From Cymbomonas tetramitiformis (taxonomy: Eukaryota; Chlorophyta; Pyramimonadophyceae; Pyramimonadales; Pyramimonadaceae): DNA of 64,000 nucleotides. Made by a program: the position numbers and the translations under genes. Shown here piece after piece: positions 21,201 through 30,241 of the stretch (the stretch's first letter is position 1; each line of letters opens with the position of its first letter). The stretch lies in contig LGRX02030241.1 of the NCBI GenBank assembly GCA_001247695.2, forward strand, positions 1 through 64,000. The letters run 5' to 3'. The notes beneath the pieces were generated by a model, which had not been told where the DNA came from, searched no databases, and saw only the letters and a program-made list of their open reading frames with translations.

Positions 21201-22094
21201 CAGAAGAACAATGACTTAAGACGCGCTGTTGAAATATCGATGAAACAAATGAATGAAAAGGATACTATAATCACGGCTAAAACTGATGATGATTTCAACA
21301 AAAATGTAAAAGATTTTTTTCGTAAATACCAAGAACCAACGAAAAGAGATGCAGCGTGGGAATTCTTCAAGTACTGGTCGTCCACACATCGTGATCTTTG
21401 CGTTATAAAAACTTTCAACGATTTCGTGAACACGACCGCTGAACCGTTCAAACTCCTAAAAAACCTCCTGTACGATATGTCTACGCGTAAGGCTGATGAT
21501 GATTCTATGCTAAGCATGTGGGAAGTTTATACGTTATGGTTTTTAGACACAGGTTTAAAAAAACCCGTGAAAAATATTTATCGAATATTTGTAACCATCA
21601 CAGGTTTGGCCACAAACGCAGAGCGTTCGAAAAAACAAAACCTCTCACTGACACCGCTTTTATATGAACACAATCTGTTACTTACTGGTTCGGATGATGA
21701 GCTAGAGGTTTTATTCTCAGATTTCCTTTACCACTCGTATATTTATTACCAATTAATAACAATGGAAGAAAACTTTACTTTTATTGATGGGATTTACAAA
21801 GCTTACAATTTGAAAACTGAGTATTTAGTATATAATCTCACGAAAGTAAGAGAATTGTTTGAAAACACTAAACCGTGGAAAGCCGTGGAAAACGCTAAAA
21901 TAACGTACGATGAATGGATTTGCCAAACGCTAGATAATTTTTGCAGTCGTATACACAAAAACGGAATTGCAAAAGGTGAATATTTAAAAAAAAATCCAAA
22001 GCATAGTATTACCGACACCCGTAGACAAAATCGCGGACTTGGATCAACAAACCGAGCAACAGCCCGCGAACTACTCGACGATTTTAGCAACTGA
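18258..22094 (+). CDS. Very large AT-rich viral protein of unknown function (N-terminal 1278 codons)
   Basis: Starts at an ATG 40 bp after the start of a TATAAATA box. It is a mostly helical, Lys/Glu/Asp/Tyr/Phe-rich protein with no signal peptide or obvious catalytic motif. Residues of about 75-115 (EIDW..LYTEFF.GNSGQLRIY) resemble a stretch near the end of the small protein at 46882-47304, so a shared domain is likely. The frame ends shortly after an A9 run (21986-21994). Removing one A would continue it smoothly into the ORF at 22039-23151. The two are therefore probably one gene of about 1630 codons broken by a homopolymer indel or read by slippage. Base composition contrasts strongly with the GC-rich upstream glycoprotein gene. 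Confidence 0.7.
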   Translation: MSVQIYSRMHAPGDDEVKSIAHQQVMAANVRNFFEEQTDDQFYLYYNEKHSSLSYNIEMYDAVKLAKWVLEVIEECNKQEIDWVSLYTEFFVGNSGQLRIYQIYAYFINNYFTDIPDTRIYESEHFLYKKHKATESLFKIICDKVQSLTDGSKTYKPHLAFTLLAHPFLSCATFSDYIRCIQTKRECQKSKPGPKQIEDAFCDHPYMIKDFLEVPLENLKNENQLLELKTVYDVRMLMRVSEVFSLMNEIVQDGNVPLHIDMYYLYTTLKRNYETYESTFGKEVLRTVRMAMGQILNKPLIYTIMHNDGPLYLRRRRGMHKIERISEGDDMLKKQSDIIKKKLRRIFHRMSTYIAIIGLMLPTDNFVLPHATRKSERESILTHFREYGLHYLFQLNLVERDRFDSVKEMQYAINSCLSYKVNPMYIVLKLFTPPTFIEISETFFKSEYCKSMLDIFYRCLYYRGELQCKIRLLTVEKKETKINFFLVKNTVYQRPAIQMYVDGEVHKDENWMIYHTMDITEDDFKHVQKIHELHVKHKPAQTETIKFKDCTPNYGYLHVYLDPQGESLPSSNLIQCCTHTAITKLTRIDYTNIRIPVGDNIYVYIVNWFMKEWPSVCSVAGVQEGIGYFIYQNIYNCTYYVLHRINGTLDSAKACSHAEADTASDFDKRCMIAYYDAFSQFLIKMNYKDIEIDDTEAIYYCLALFNNILYQFPRLWQFQENAGYYAYLSLFHREQITISTQSETFIDKTDLPEENLIPYDSENGCPIIKTDVRSLLFDFFAPLDFTMMPDPIHKILKYYEICRREGVIKVHEFDTYFNEVLQKITENDDNYFTLEISLDNNVAINLLHDPDVTKETSLDFELEIQTQTTDPERQQKMARKNITLNSVYEDWAKLARHHTNSTCRAGSKDLRFLPTIICAEKTVLRLFEPYEYIFKDTWDITKNCALSREAGRVAEKCIHAIFKIYRVIYNLSNDLLLDILFQKNNDLRRAVEISMKQMNEKDTIITAKTDDDFNKNVKDFFRKYQEPTKRDAAWEFFKYWSSTHRDLCVIKTFNDFVNTTAEPFKLLKNLLYDMSTRKADDDSMLSMWEVYTLWFLDTGLKKPVKNIYRIFVTITGLATNAERSKKQNLSLTPLLYEHNLLLTGSDDELEVLFSDFLYHSYIYYQLITMEENFTFIDGIYKAYNLKTEYLVYNLTKVRELFENTKPWKAVENAKITYDEWICQTLDNFCSRIHKNGIAKGEYLKKNPKHSITDTRRQNRGLGSTNRATARELLDDFSN

Positions 22095-23151
22095 GGAACC
22101 GACTGTGGCGGAAGCAGAGCAACAGACGACAAATGCACTTGTTCAGCCAACGAAAAATACCGTGGCAACCGATAGCAGCAGTCGATTGGACTCGGGGAGC
22201 CCGACACACGTAGTGGCAGATGAAGACGATAAAAAAATAAAAATATATACTTCGGATGCCGAAAACCAAGACGCAGAGAATTTGACGGAAGTAAAAATAA
22301 ATTTACCGAATCAAACACTTGAAACAGCGCAAACAGCGGCGGCAACCGAGGAAGTGCAAAAGACGATGAACGCAGCTGGTACCGAGGAAGATGCGCATAA
22401 AAAAACAATAGAGTATATTTTGAAAAATTTAGATCCTTTTTCAAAAATAAAGAAACCATCTGATAAATTAAATCCAGAAAATCTGAAATTCTTTTTTGTT
22501 TTTGAACATAAAACCATTTCTGATGCCATACAGCAGTCCATGGCCGGTAATATAAACGAGTTTTTCGAAAATTTTGACGAAGAGTTAAACCTTAAATCCG
22601 AAATTGATATCAATACGTGGTGTACAGATTTACGAAATATGAAAAATAATTGTCATGACACGTTTTCATATTCGGGAGATTCCAAAAGTGTTTTACGATA
22701 TGGACAAATTTTGGATGCGATAAGATTTTTCGTACTGTGCATTTACGTTCGTTTATACGTGCGTCACACTTTTACCGTAGATCTGCTTAAAAACATCGTT
22801 GAAATCCAACAATGGAACATTTTGAAAGACTTATTTCATGCACATACGATCGAGTCGATAAACTTAGTCTTTTATCTACGGCATTATTTTACGTCGGACA
22901 GTTTCGATGAATTCTACACAACTATCATTCAACCGTATGATGATGTGTATGACAGCATTTTGAAAAAGATTGAAGTTAATCATAAATACGTCAATAAAGC
23001 TTATACAAATATTCTCAATAAACATACCTATGTAGTAAAAGAAATCGACGAACACAAACGGCATATGAAATCTTTGATTTTAAATTTAGAGGCTTTACAA
23101 AAATGGGAAATCAAGCTTGTAGAATCACAAACAAAATTTGTACAAGAATAA
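22039..23151 (+). CDS. C-terminal part of the preceding gene, in another frame
   Basis: A 370-codon frame that overlaps the end of the 1278-codon ORF and has no ATG until 22366. This supports it being a frame-shifted continuation and not a separate gene. A Thr/Glu/Gln-rich low-complexity linker (about 100 residues) leads to a helical C-terminal domain. The last ~108 codons are duplicated at 23948-24272. A stretch near its middle (EIDINTWCTDL) resembles the EI(D/T)W motif of the N-terminal part and of the 46882 protein. Function unknown. Confidence 0.6.
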   Translation: MDQQTEQQPANYSTILATEEPTVAEAEQQTTNALVQPTKNTVATDSSSRLDSGSPTHVVADEDDKKIKIYTSDAENQDAENLTEVKINLPNQTLETAQTAAATEEVQKTMNAAGTEEDAHKKTIEYILKNLDPFSKIKKPSDKLNPENLKFFFVFEHKTISDAIQQSMAGNINEFFENFDEELNLKSEIDINTWCTDLRNMKNNCHDTFSYSGDSKSVLRYGQILDAIRFFVLCIYVRLYVRHTFTVDLLKNIVEIQQWNILKDLFHAHTIESINLVFYLRHYFTSDSFDEFYTTIIQPYDDVYDSILKKIEVNHKYVNKAYTNILNKHTYVVKEIDEHKRHMKSLILNLEALQKWEIKLVESQTKFVQE

Positions 23152-23231
23152 ATCCAAAGTTTGCATCGAACTAGATTCAATTGTACCGCATCCGGACCGA
23201 ATACAAAACGCATAATCTCACAATTTTGATA

Positions 23232-23878
23232 TATCTACACCCGCACGACGTGCACAGTGCGGTCATTCACCGCGTCCCCCGCGCGTAGCGCGCGGTGTAC
23301 GGCCTGCACCGGGTTTGGGATGCGAGAGATCGCGACGATGCAGTCGGTGCAGTCGAGGTTCATGCCGTGGGTCTCCTCGTTCCTGCCGGCGTGCACGTTC
23401 AGCAGAAGCACCTTCACATCCTCCGCGTCCGCGATCGACGGCGCCTGATACTTGGCGATCACGGCTCCGCGGGTAACCTGCTTTGACTGCCCGGCCGTCC
23501 ACTCTTCGGTATCGTTCAACAGGATGTGTTCGAAACCGAGACCCCGCTGCCCGAAGAGACCCGTCAGCGAGGCGAAGATGCTGCGCAGAAACGGCATGGC
23601 AATTTCGATATCGGCAAAAAGCAAGATCCGGCGGGCGGCCTCGTTCAGGACGTAATGCGACATAGTCGCGTGCACCGAGTTCGCGTAGCCACCCTGGTTT
23701 AAAATGTCGGTGAAGTTAGTCGAGAGATACGCCGTCGCCTCATGTACGTGTACGGGTCGCGCCAAAAGGGTCGCGTCCAAGTCGCCGGGCAACTTCCCGC
23801 GGGTGTAACAAAATGGACAGAACATAGTGCGAGCGACGGCGTCGCTGTGCGACCGTACCCACAAGGTGTGCGCGGATG
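23232..23878 (-). pseudogene. Duplicated C-terminal fragment of the SF2 helicase
   Basis: About 209 codons nearly identical to the last quarter of the helicase at 25089-27683, starting within the zinc-binding region and running to the same C-terminus. It lacks the Walker A and DEFS regions. It ends abruptly at about 23878, where the plus-strand duplicate of the 22.8-23.15 kb gene tail begins. It is one half of a tandem duplication of two converging gene tails. Confidence 0.85.
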
Positions 23879-23879
23879 A

Positions 23880-24272
23880 TTGCTCGACCGAATCGCTAAC
23901 GCAAATATGGAATCCAAAGAAAGGGACATTTTAAAATACAAAAAACACTTATTTCATGCACATACGATCGAGTCGACAAACTTGGTCTTTTATCTACAAC
24001 ATTATTTTACGTCGACCAGTTTTCAAGCATTTTACACGACTATCATTCAACCGTATGAGGATTTATATGAGAGCTTTAAAAGATTCAAGGATGAGGCACC
24101 TATAGGAGTGGCTTCCGAAAGATATATAAATATTTTTGGAGATTATACAAGTTTGGACAATGAAATCGAACAACACGAAAAACATATGACCTCTTTACGC
24201 TTGAATCTAGAGGCTTTAAAGAAATGGGAAATGAAGCTCGAAAATGTACAAACAAAACATGTGACAGAATAA
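23880..24272 (+). pseudogene. Duplicated C-terminal fragment of the large AT-rich gene
   Basis: 23948-24272 closely matches 22827-23151 (shared LFHAHTIES.NLVFYL), with divergence concentrated in the middle. The first ~20 codons come from the junction and not from the parent gene. It lacks the N-terminal domains, so it is a fragment even though a short ORF remains open. Confidence 0.8.
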
Positions 24273-24637
24273 ACTACAGTTCATATCGAAGTAAGTTCAT
24301 CTGTTTCGCGACCAGTTGCAAAATGGATTAAATTAACGCATCGAATTCATTATATTTCCAGTACGCAAAGTTGTAGCAGGGCCTTATTAGTGCGCGGACG
24401 TGCTTGCGGCGGCGCCGGTTTCCGCAGGCTGGTATCAAAAAATAGAAATCGTGTATGTAAAGGGTGGCTACCGCGCGTGGCAAGTGTGATGTCATGTATT
24501 TACATGGTACGTCGACAAAACGCAAATTTTGATAACAATTAAATTTTGATCTAAGGTCGGACTATAGATATACCATACTGATTTAATACCAAATCACGCG
24601 TGCGTTCTCACGTCTCGAAACCGCTAATCCCAAAGAA
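24273..24637. other. Spacer between duplicated gene tail and small basic-protein gene
   Basis: This is absent from the first copy of the duplicated gene-tail pair, where only about 80 bp separate the two tails. The only candidate is a weak minus-strand frame of 56 codons (24328-24495, ATG), rich in Arg and aromatic residues; I do not call it as a gene. Confidence 0.5.
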
Positions 24638-24907
24638 ATGACCTCCGCGGCGGAAAAGGCCAAAAAGCAAATGCGCTGCAGCGAGGTGCGCAGATCCTAC
24701 CTGCCGGACAAAAAAATAATGCAGAAAGTTTGCACGAAAAACGGGAGATCCCGCATCATACACGCGGGCGCGACCGGTTACAAGAACAATTACTCCAAAG
24801 AAGCGCGAGACAGTTTTCGCGCCCGCCATAACTGCAAATGTGCGAAGCCCGGTACCGCGAGACACTTGGCGTGTCGCCACTTGTGGTCGACCAGCAAAAA
24901 AATTTAA
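24638..24907 (+). CDS. Small basic Cys/His protein resembling a small giant-virus protein family
   Basis: 89 codons from ATG, Lys/Arg-rich. The second half has the pattern GYKNNYSKEARDSFRARH, CKCAKPG, then RHLACRHLW. Similar [S/A]RH...LW endings occur in small proteins of phycodnaviruses and other giant viruses (DUF5754-like), as I recall. The Cys and His spacing could bind zinc. It lies inside the enlarged spacer of the tandem duplication, converging on the helicase gene. Function unknown. Confidence 0.5.
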   Translation: MTSAAEKAKKQMRCSEVRRSYLPDKKIMQKVCTKNGRSRIIHAGATGYKNNYSKEARDSFRARHNCKCAKPGTARHLACRHLWSTSKKI

Positions 24908-25088
24908 AGCAGGGCATACTCGCACGGTTACGCTCATGAAACACTCTGCATGCAATATTGCGCCATACGCACAAAACCTTACCACGCGCTGTCAAAGAGA
25001 AGCTTACGTACAAATAATTGCTTAACATGTATAGTTTACCAGCATGTATTTTATCTCTGTATGATACGAACTAACCAAGAGCGGTCAT

Positions 25089-27683
25089 CTACACCCGCAC
25101 GACGTGCACAGTGCGGTCATTCACCGCGTCCCCCGCGCGCAGCGCGCGGTGTACGGCCTGCACCGGGTTCGGGATGCGAGAGATCGCGACGATGCAGTCG
25201 GTGCAGTCGAGGTTCATGCCGTGGGTCTCCTCATTACTGCCGGCGTGCACGTTCAGCAGAAGCACCTTTACATCCTCCGCGTCTGCGATCGACGGCGCCT
25301 TATACTTGGCGATCACGGCTCCGCGAGTGGCCTGCTTTGACTGCCCGGCTACCCGCTCCTCCGCATCGTTCAGCAATACGTGTTCAAAAGGGAGACCACG
25401 CTGCCAGAAGAGACCCTTCAGCGAGGCAAAGATGCTTCGCAAGAACGGCATGGCGGAATCGATATCAGCGAAGAGCAGAATCCGGCGAGCGCCTTCGTTC
25501 AGGACGTAATGCGACATGGTCGCGTGCACCGAGTTTGCATAACCGCCCTGGTTCAAAATGTCGGTGAAGTTGGTCGAGAGATACGCCGTCGCCTCATGCA
25601 CGTCCACAGGTTGCATCAAAAAGGTCGTGTCCAGGTCGCCAGGCAGCTTTCCGCGGGTGTAGCAAAATGGACAGAGCATGGTGCGGGCGGCGGCGTCGCT
25701 GTGCGACCGCACCCACAAGGTATGTGCGGACGAAGAAAGACGTACGCACCCACCACATCTGGTGCAAACTAGCGTGGTGTCCGTATCGGTCATGTCGCAC
25801 GAGATCAGTTGCCGCTTCTCTTGAAGTTCTAAAATCACATGTTTGCGGATGCGCTCGTCCGAATGCGTAATCGCACTTGCGCGATAGATGGCGCGATCTA
25901 AGTGATTCCGCATGGTGGCCAGCATCACGAATCCTCCGTTCCCACCCAGTGGAAACCAGCGCACGATGACGTTGAAAATGAATCTGACATTTAAGTCCGC
26001 GATAAAATGCTTGTGCAGCAGAGTGAAGTTGATTTTCGCATCGTAACTGTCCGCTGAGACGGTGAGGTCGTAAATATTGAGACCGTCAGGTATGGCTTTG
26101 AGCGCGCACCTGTTCGTTTCGAACGCGCATTTCTGCCGCGACGAGCAAATGTGATCGCTCGGGTGGGAGACGCCTGTGACGAAGTGTACGCCTTTGGGCA
26201 TCTTACTGCTGACGTCATTGATGACGGCATCGATGACGCACTGGCTAAAGGTGGTGAGCAGCAGGACCTGCGCGTTGCCAGTAAGCAGGTCCGTACGCAT
26301 CTTCAAGGTTGGGTAACCGCCTCTCCAGGGCCAGTGTTTGGGCTCCCAGTCGCCCATGCCCGGTACCTCGCTCTCCGCATTTTTGAACTGAGTACCGACC
26401 AGCAGCTTGAACGGATTCTGCGTGCTGCAATTGTTCAGACTGCTGCAGATCTCCGTGGGGGTTGCCGATATCGCCCAGAAAAGCCTGCACAGAGGGATCG
26501 GAGTGTTGATGCCCATGGACGAACAATGAGCCGAGAATTCGTCAAAGATCGTCAAGGGCCACGCGATGTTGTCGTGCCTGCTCAGGAATTCCTTCAACTG
26601 CAAGGGCGAAAGGCGAAGCACCAGCGTCTTGCTACCGTTTCCGAAAGACATCTGTTTGTACTCCGCCGCGTCGTGCGTGTGTTCATCAATCAGCGCCGCG
26701 AGCTTGTCAGTGTAGAGCTTGTCCGTCGCCGCGGCCGGGTAGATCGTAAAATCGTGGTCGCCGGCGATGGCGTTGGCTAAGGTTTTGTGCCAGTACGTCA
26801 TGACGTTATCCGGTGCCACGACCACCAAAAGTTGACAGGGACGCGGTGTGCGCAGTGTAGCGTCCGCGCGGTACAGCCCAAGGGCGGAGGTAGCTCTGAT
26901 CTGCACAGACCACGCGTCAACTCTGCGTAAAATGCGCGGCATCAGAATTCCGCGATAAAGGGCGAGCGCGGCCTCTATGGTGACGCCCGTTTTCCCGGTG
27001 CCCGGAGGGGCTGTTACGATGTCGAAGTTCATACCGCTCTTGCGATCCTCGCTGTAGGAGATCACGGGTGCGGGTTTAGTGGGATCCGGCCAGCGGCTCT
27101 TTTCGCTGCGGTAGTTTACGTTTTTGAGCTTGTGAGAGCTCACCACGACGTCTCGGTTCTCGAATGAGAGCAGCAGGCACATCATGGTGTACTGCGCCGG
27201 CGTTGGTACCTTGCGCGCGTCGCCGTGTTCGTCCGGAAATTGTTCGCGCAGACCCAAATCCCGCACCTGCTCTGCGGTGATAGTCGTCAGGCGTGTCAGC
27301 GGTAGGTGTCGTGTCAAGTATTCGGTGCGGGCCTCGTCATCGGCAAAGGGGACGATTGTACGTTGGCGACGCGCGGATTCCTGCAAGATGTTTTTGGTAT
27401 CCTTCTGTATATTGTGCGCGATATTTAAGGTGTCCTTCTGCAACAATTCGTACATCTTGGTTAAACTCGTTTCGGACTGGTCCTTACTGTACACCAGCGG
27501 GTATAGCTTTTCCGAATTTTCCCCTGCGCGCTCCAAGCACTCTGCTGCGGTTTGCCGCACATGATTTGCGATACGTCCTTGCATTGCGGGAGTAATTTGC
27601 GCGACGTTGTACGTAGTCGTGCGTCGTGCTGCTTTTGCCGGCAGAACGGGCTTGGTAGGAAGACTTCGTTTGGTGGGTGTCAT
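25089..27683 (-). CDS. SF2 helicase/ATPase with zinc-binding insertion
   Basis: 864 codons from ATG. Walker A is APPGTGKT at about 225-232, the Walker B box is FDEFS at about 380-384, and motif III is SATP at about 406-409. A C-x2-C ... C-x2-C zinc-ribbon or RING-like insertion (CTRCGGC, then CPFC) precedes the C-terminal RecA-like domain, which ends with a motif VI-like PNPVQAVHRALRAG. This layout fits viral SF2 helicases of the SNF2/transcription-helicase kind, which remodel or unwind nucleic acids using ATP. The N-terminus is basic and probably helical. Its last quarter is duplicated upstream at 23.2-23.9 kb. The frame is intact; the exact subfamily is uncertain. Confidence 0.8.
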   Translation of the reverse strand: MTPTKRSLPTKPVLPAKAARRTTTYNVAQITPAMQGRIANHVRQTAAECLERAGENSEKLYPLVYSKDQSETSLTKMYELLQKDTLNIAHNIQKDTKNILQESARRQRTIVPFADDEARTEYLTRHLPLTRLTTITAEQVRDLGLREQFPDEHGDARKVPTPAQYTMMCLLLSFENRDVVVSSHKLKNVNYRSEKSRWPDPTKPAPVISYSEDRKSGMNFDIVTAPPGTGKTGVTIEAALALYRGILMPRILRRVDAWSVQIRATSALGLYRADATLRTPRPCQLLVVVAPDNVMTYWHKTLANAIAGDHDFTIYPAAATDKLYTDKLAALIDEHTHDAAEYKQMSFGNGSKTLVLRLSPLQLKEFLSRHDNIAWPLTIFDEFSAHCSSMGINTPIPLCRLFWAISATPTEICSSLNNCSTQNPFKLLVGTQFKNAESEVPGMGDWEPKHWPWRGGYPTLKMRTDLLTGNAQVLLLTTFSQCVIDAVINDVSSKMPKGVHFVTGVSHPSDHICSSRQKCAFETNRCALKAIPDGLNIYDLTVSADSYDAKINFTLLHKHFIADLNVRFIFNVIVRWFPLGGNGGFVMLATMRNHLDRAIYRASAITHSDERIRKHVILELQEKRQLISCDMTDTDTTLVCTRCGGCVRLSSSAHTLWVRSHSDAAARTMLCPFCYTRGKLPGDLDTTFLMQPVDVHEATAYLSTNFTDILNQGGYANSVHATMSHYVLNEGARRILLFADIDSAMPFLRSIFASLKGLFWQRGLPFEHVLLNDAEERVAGQSKQATRGAVIAKYKAPSIADAEDVKVLLLNVHAGSNEETHGMNLDCTDCIVAISRIPNPVQAVHRALRAGDAVNDRTVHVVRV

Positions 27684-27914
27684 CGTGGTGGGTGCTCAAA
27701 AATGAAATGAATGATACGAAAGCACAGTTGATATACCTTGATTTGTGACATTCAAGTGAAGTGACATCCAAGACATTAATCGCTCGTATGACTCCAAAAA
27801 CAACGTAGAGCGGTCATATTTTATTTAAGGTTTTAGGGTTTTAGAGTTTGTCATATTACACAGCTTGATAATAAAATGTTTCCATGTCAAAATTGCAAAC
27901 CCTTACAGATAAAG

Positions 27915-28871
27915 CTATTTACTCTTGTTTGCTTTTTTTTGAACTTCATACACCTTGTAGGTTGCCAGCACATCCGAGAAGCAGTACCGACGTTGCTCTT
28001 CGGACAAATCGGAACCTCTATTAAAACTGCAAACTAATTTCTTATCCTTGCAGTACAAATTGGTCTGTGCGTTCTCGCAGCAAGTGCTGTAAAACCAGCT
28101 GAGACTACGACGTTCTGTATTTTGGATGTCTATGAACGTAAGTTTCTCACTCAGGTCAAAAAAGTTGCACAGGACTGAAAGGTCGTGAGTGGAGTCGCAC
28201 ACGATCAAGGTGGTCTTAGCGAAGAATTTCTTAAGCGAGTTCAACAAACATGGTGTTTCCAACAAAAAAGCTGCGGTATACAAGTACACTTCGAAACCGT
28301 CGCATAAAGAGAGCACGCTCAGCTCAAAAGGTTTTGTACCTGTTTTCAGTTCAAGATTAGGTTAAAAACGTGCTCTTTGTGAAACTTCAACAAACAACAA
28401 TTGTGACTTACTTGGGTCGAATTCAAGGTCAATCGCGAGTTCAGTCTTGGCAGTAAAACCAAATTCCTTAGAGTTGTACCACAGAGGTATAATGCTGTGA
28501 AACTCGTCGTAGATGCTGTCCCAAGACTTTTTGGGTACCGTATCGGAAATGTCGCACTTTGAGCGACAGGTTACCCCAACATCTTTCTCTTCGACTTTTA
28601 AAATTTCAGAAAGGGTGCTGATCACTTGGTCAACCATTTCCGCTTTTCTCTGCTTTTTGTTTGGGTGTTCTTTGCAGCTCAGACAAAAATTCATTTCAGG
28701 CAAATTCGACCGGAAACCTTCCCTAGGTTTCAATACAAAAGTCTGCTCCTTCGTATTTTGTCGACTTTCCACTTCGTAAACGGTTTGACAAAGTAGGTTA
28801 TACGCAGCATGTTTTTCATTGATATCCATCCTTACGCACAAAAATTGGTGGCGGCTGAAGAGCTTTTGCAA
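27915..28871 (-). CDS. Spliced DEDD-type 3'-5' exonuclease-like gene
   Basis: Two exons, 28871-28412 and 28339-27915, join across a 72-bp intron (28411-28340) with GTAAGT donor and an acceptor in CAG. The joined frame is 295 codons, exactly in phase. The join restores AIDLEFDPS followed by ELSVLSLC, the exonuclease motif I (D, E) and next strand. A C-terminal YCFSDVLATYKVYE fits motif III (DEDDy). The N-terminal 140 residues include CLSC and other Cys and are not recognised. Such nucleases degrade or proofread nucleic acid. ATG at 28871 or 28829. It could be a host gene or a viral gene with an intron. Confidence 0.65.
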
Positions 28872-29183
28872 AGTAGGTCGGAGGCTTGTTGTGTGTGTGC
28901 GTGTGTTACCCTTTTATCTATTGACGCGCACGCGGAATTTTACATGACGCGGAATGACGCATTAACGCGCGGCACTCTCTCGCAAAATCGCAACCGCGTT
29001 TACGAATGCGGCAAGTGTCAGTTGTAAAAAAAAATAAAAAAAATTGTCACCAAAATCGTACAAGCAGGGGCAGGCACCGTATTTTTATATAATTAATGCC
29101 AGAACTCGAACGATGCGTTGACAAAAAAATTACCGCTCTCAAAATCATCTTCTCATATATTCGTAGCTGTACAGTACATCGTC

Positions 29184-29894
29184 ATGTGGTTCATATTTGT
29201 GCGCGAACGCATCGCACACGTTATCGACGCGGGAGGTTTTGACGATGACGTCTACAATCTGGCGCGCGACACGCTCCGCCCCAGAGCCGGATCGGACGAT
29301 GCTCGCATAAATAGCGTGGTGCTAGAGTTTGCCACGCACCCTTGTATCAGCATTTCCGCAGCTCTGCACGGCGCTGTCGGTTTGTGTAACGGAGTAAACA
29401 CGGACGCGGATATGAATTTGTGGCGCATGACCTTGGTCGCACGCTTGTGTCTAACGCGCGATGGGCAGCCCACGGACAAGGCCACCCGTGCCGTTTTCCG
29501 CGCGCTGCGGGATTGTTACAGTAGAAGGCACATCGCGCACCCAACAGACTTTTACCGTCTGCAATTTATCGACACGGCCAGCGTGCTAGCCGCGCGTACC
29601 ATCGCCGACACGCACTGCTGCGACGCGCCGTTGCTGCTTGCCACTTTGCGCGCGCACGACGGCGGGCGGCTGGATGTTCCGGACGCAGTGCACATCCTGT
29701 GGAGCACTGCCGGGTGTAGCGTGGTCGCCTCGGACGTGGCGCGAGCACTAACCTCCGTCGCGGGCGGCGTGTCTTTCACCGATCGCGAAGCCGCGGACCT
29801 GCTTCGCGAACTGTGCGAATTGCCCGACATGGCGGATGTGGTCGATGCCGCGCCGGGCGAATTCGACGGCATGCTGCGCAGCTACGACCAGTAA
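29184..29894 (+). CDS. Conserved-looking viral protein of unknown function
   Basis: 236 codons from ATG 29184; the frame extends upstream only to a TTG. It is alanine-rich and helical, possibly a helical-repeat fold, with scattered Cys. TATATAATTA at about 29085 may be its promoter. Its last ~28 codons and stop are duplicated at 41847-41933, and the following promoter and gene start are duplicated there too. It overlaps a small minus-strand ORF tail-to-tail by 13 bp. No family recognised. Confidence 0.6.
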   Translation: MWFIFVRERIAHVIDAGGFDDDVYNLARDTLRPRAGSDDARINSVVLEFATHPCISISAALHGAVGLCNGVNTDADMNLWRMTLVARLCLTRDGQPTDKATRAVFRALRDCYSRRHIAHPTDFYRLQFIDTASVLAARTIADTHCCDAPLLLATLRAHDGGRLDVPDAVHILWSTAGCSVVASDVARALTSVAGGVSFTDREAADLLRELCELPDMADVVDAAPGEFDGMLRSYDQ

Positions 29895-30052
29895 GATTTG
29901 TTTATTAGCGTCGACGCAGTTTCGTTTTGAACGTAGTTCCTTTCATAATCATCTACGGAGAAAAGTTTAGTATCACCGTACAGAACGGATGTGCGAGCCG
30001 CGTTGAGCATGCAAACATAACTGGCTACGGCAAACAAAAAAAGTAATCCCAT
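29882..30052 (-). CDS. Small secreted or membrane protein (56 aa)
   Basis: ATG at 30052. An N-terminal hydrophobic stretch (MGLLFLFAVASYVCMLNAAR) reads as a signal peptide or anchor. About 35 polar residues follow, with an NET sequon. An AT-rich TATA stretch (30081-30101) lies 30-50 bp upstream and is palindromic, so it could serve this gene and the plus-strand copy together. The ~176-bp segment carrying this ORF is the part missing from the paralogous block at 41.85-42.1 kb. Function unknown. Confidence 0.5.
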   Translation of the reverse strand: MGLLFLFAVASYVCMLNAARTSVLYGDTKLFSVDDYERNYVQNETASTLINKSYWS

Positions 30053-30080
30053 GTTTTGTGTACTCTGTGGAGGCGTAAGT

Positions 30081-30105
30081 GAATATATTTATATATAAAT
30101 ACGTG
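30081..30105. promoter_or_regulatory. Near-palindromic TATA region, probably bidirectional
   Basis: tatatttatatataaatacgtgcac contains TATAAATA on the plus strand (30094-30101) and TATTTATA at 30084-30091, the same box on the minus strand. The paralogous promoter at 41942-41949 retains the plus-strand box and the following tgcactta and ccctacg elements. Confidence 0.55.
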
Positions 30106-30196
30106 CACTTATTCTGTACGCGCGTTCGACCCTACGCCTTTTTTTTGTGTCATACTTCGAGTGCGCGCGCAATGCTAATTTCTGATCCATCGCACA

Positions 30197-30229
30197 ATGT
30201 CCATCGTTACTGACACTGCTCCTATATGA
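30197..30229 (+). pseudogene. Decayed start of the MSIV-type gene
   Basis: ATG TCC ATC GTT continues for ten codons to a TGA. Upstream and downstream sequence (30073-30245) aligns with 41934-42110, where the same start opens a longer gene. Here the body of the gene has been lost or replaced by the convergent ORF at 30242. Confidence 0.7.
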
Positions 30230-30241
30230 TGCCTAGTTATT

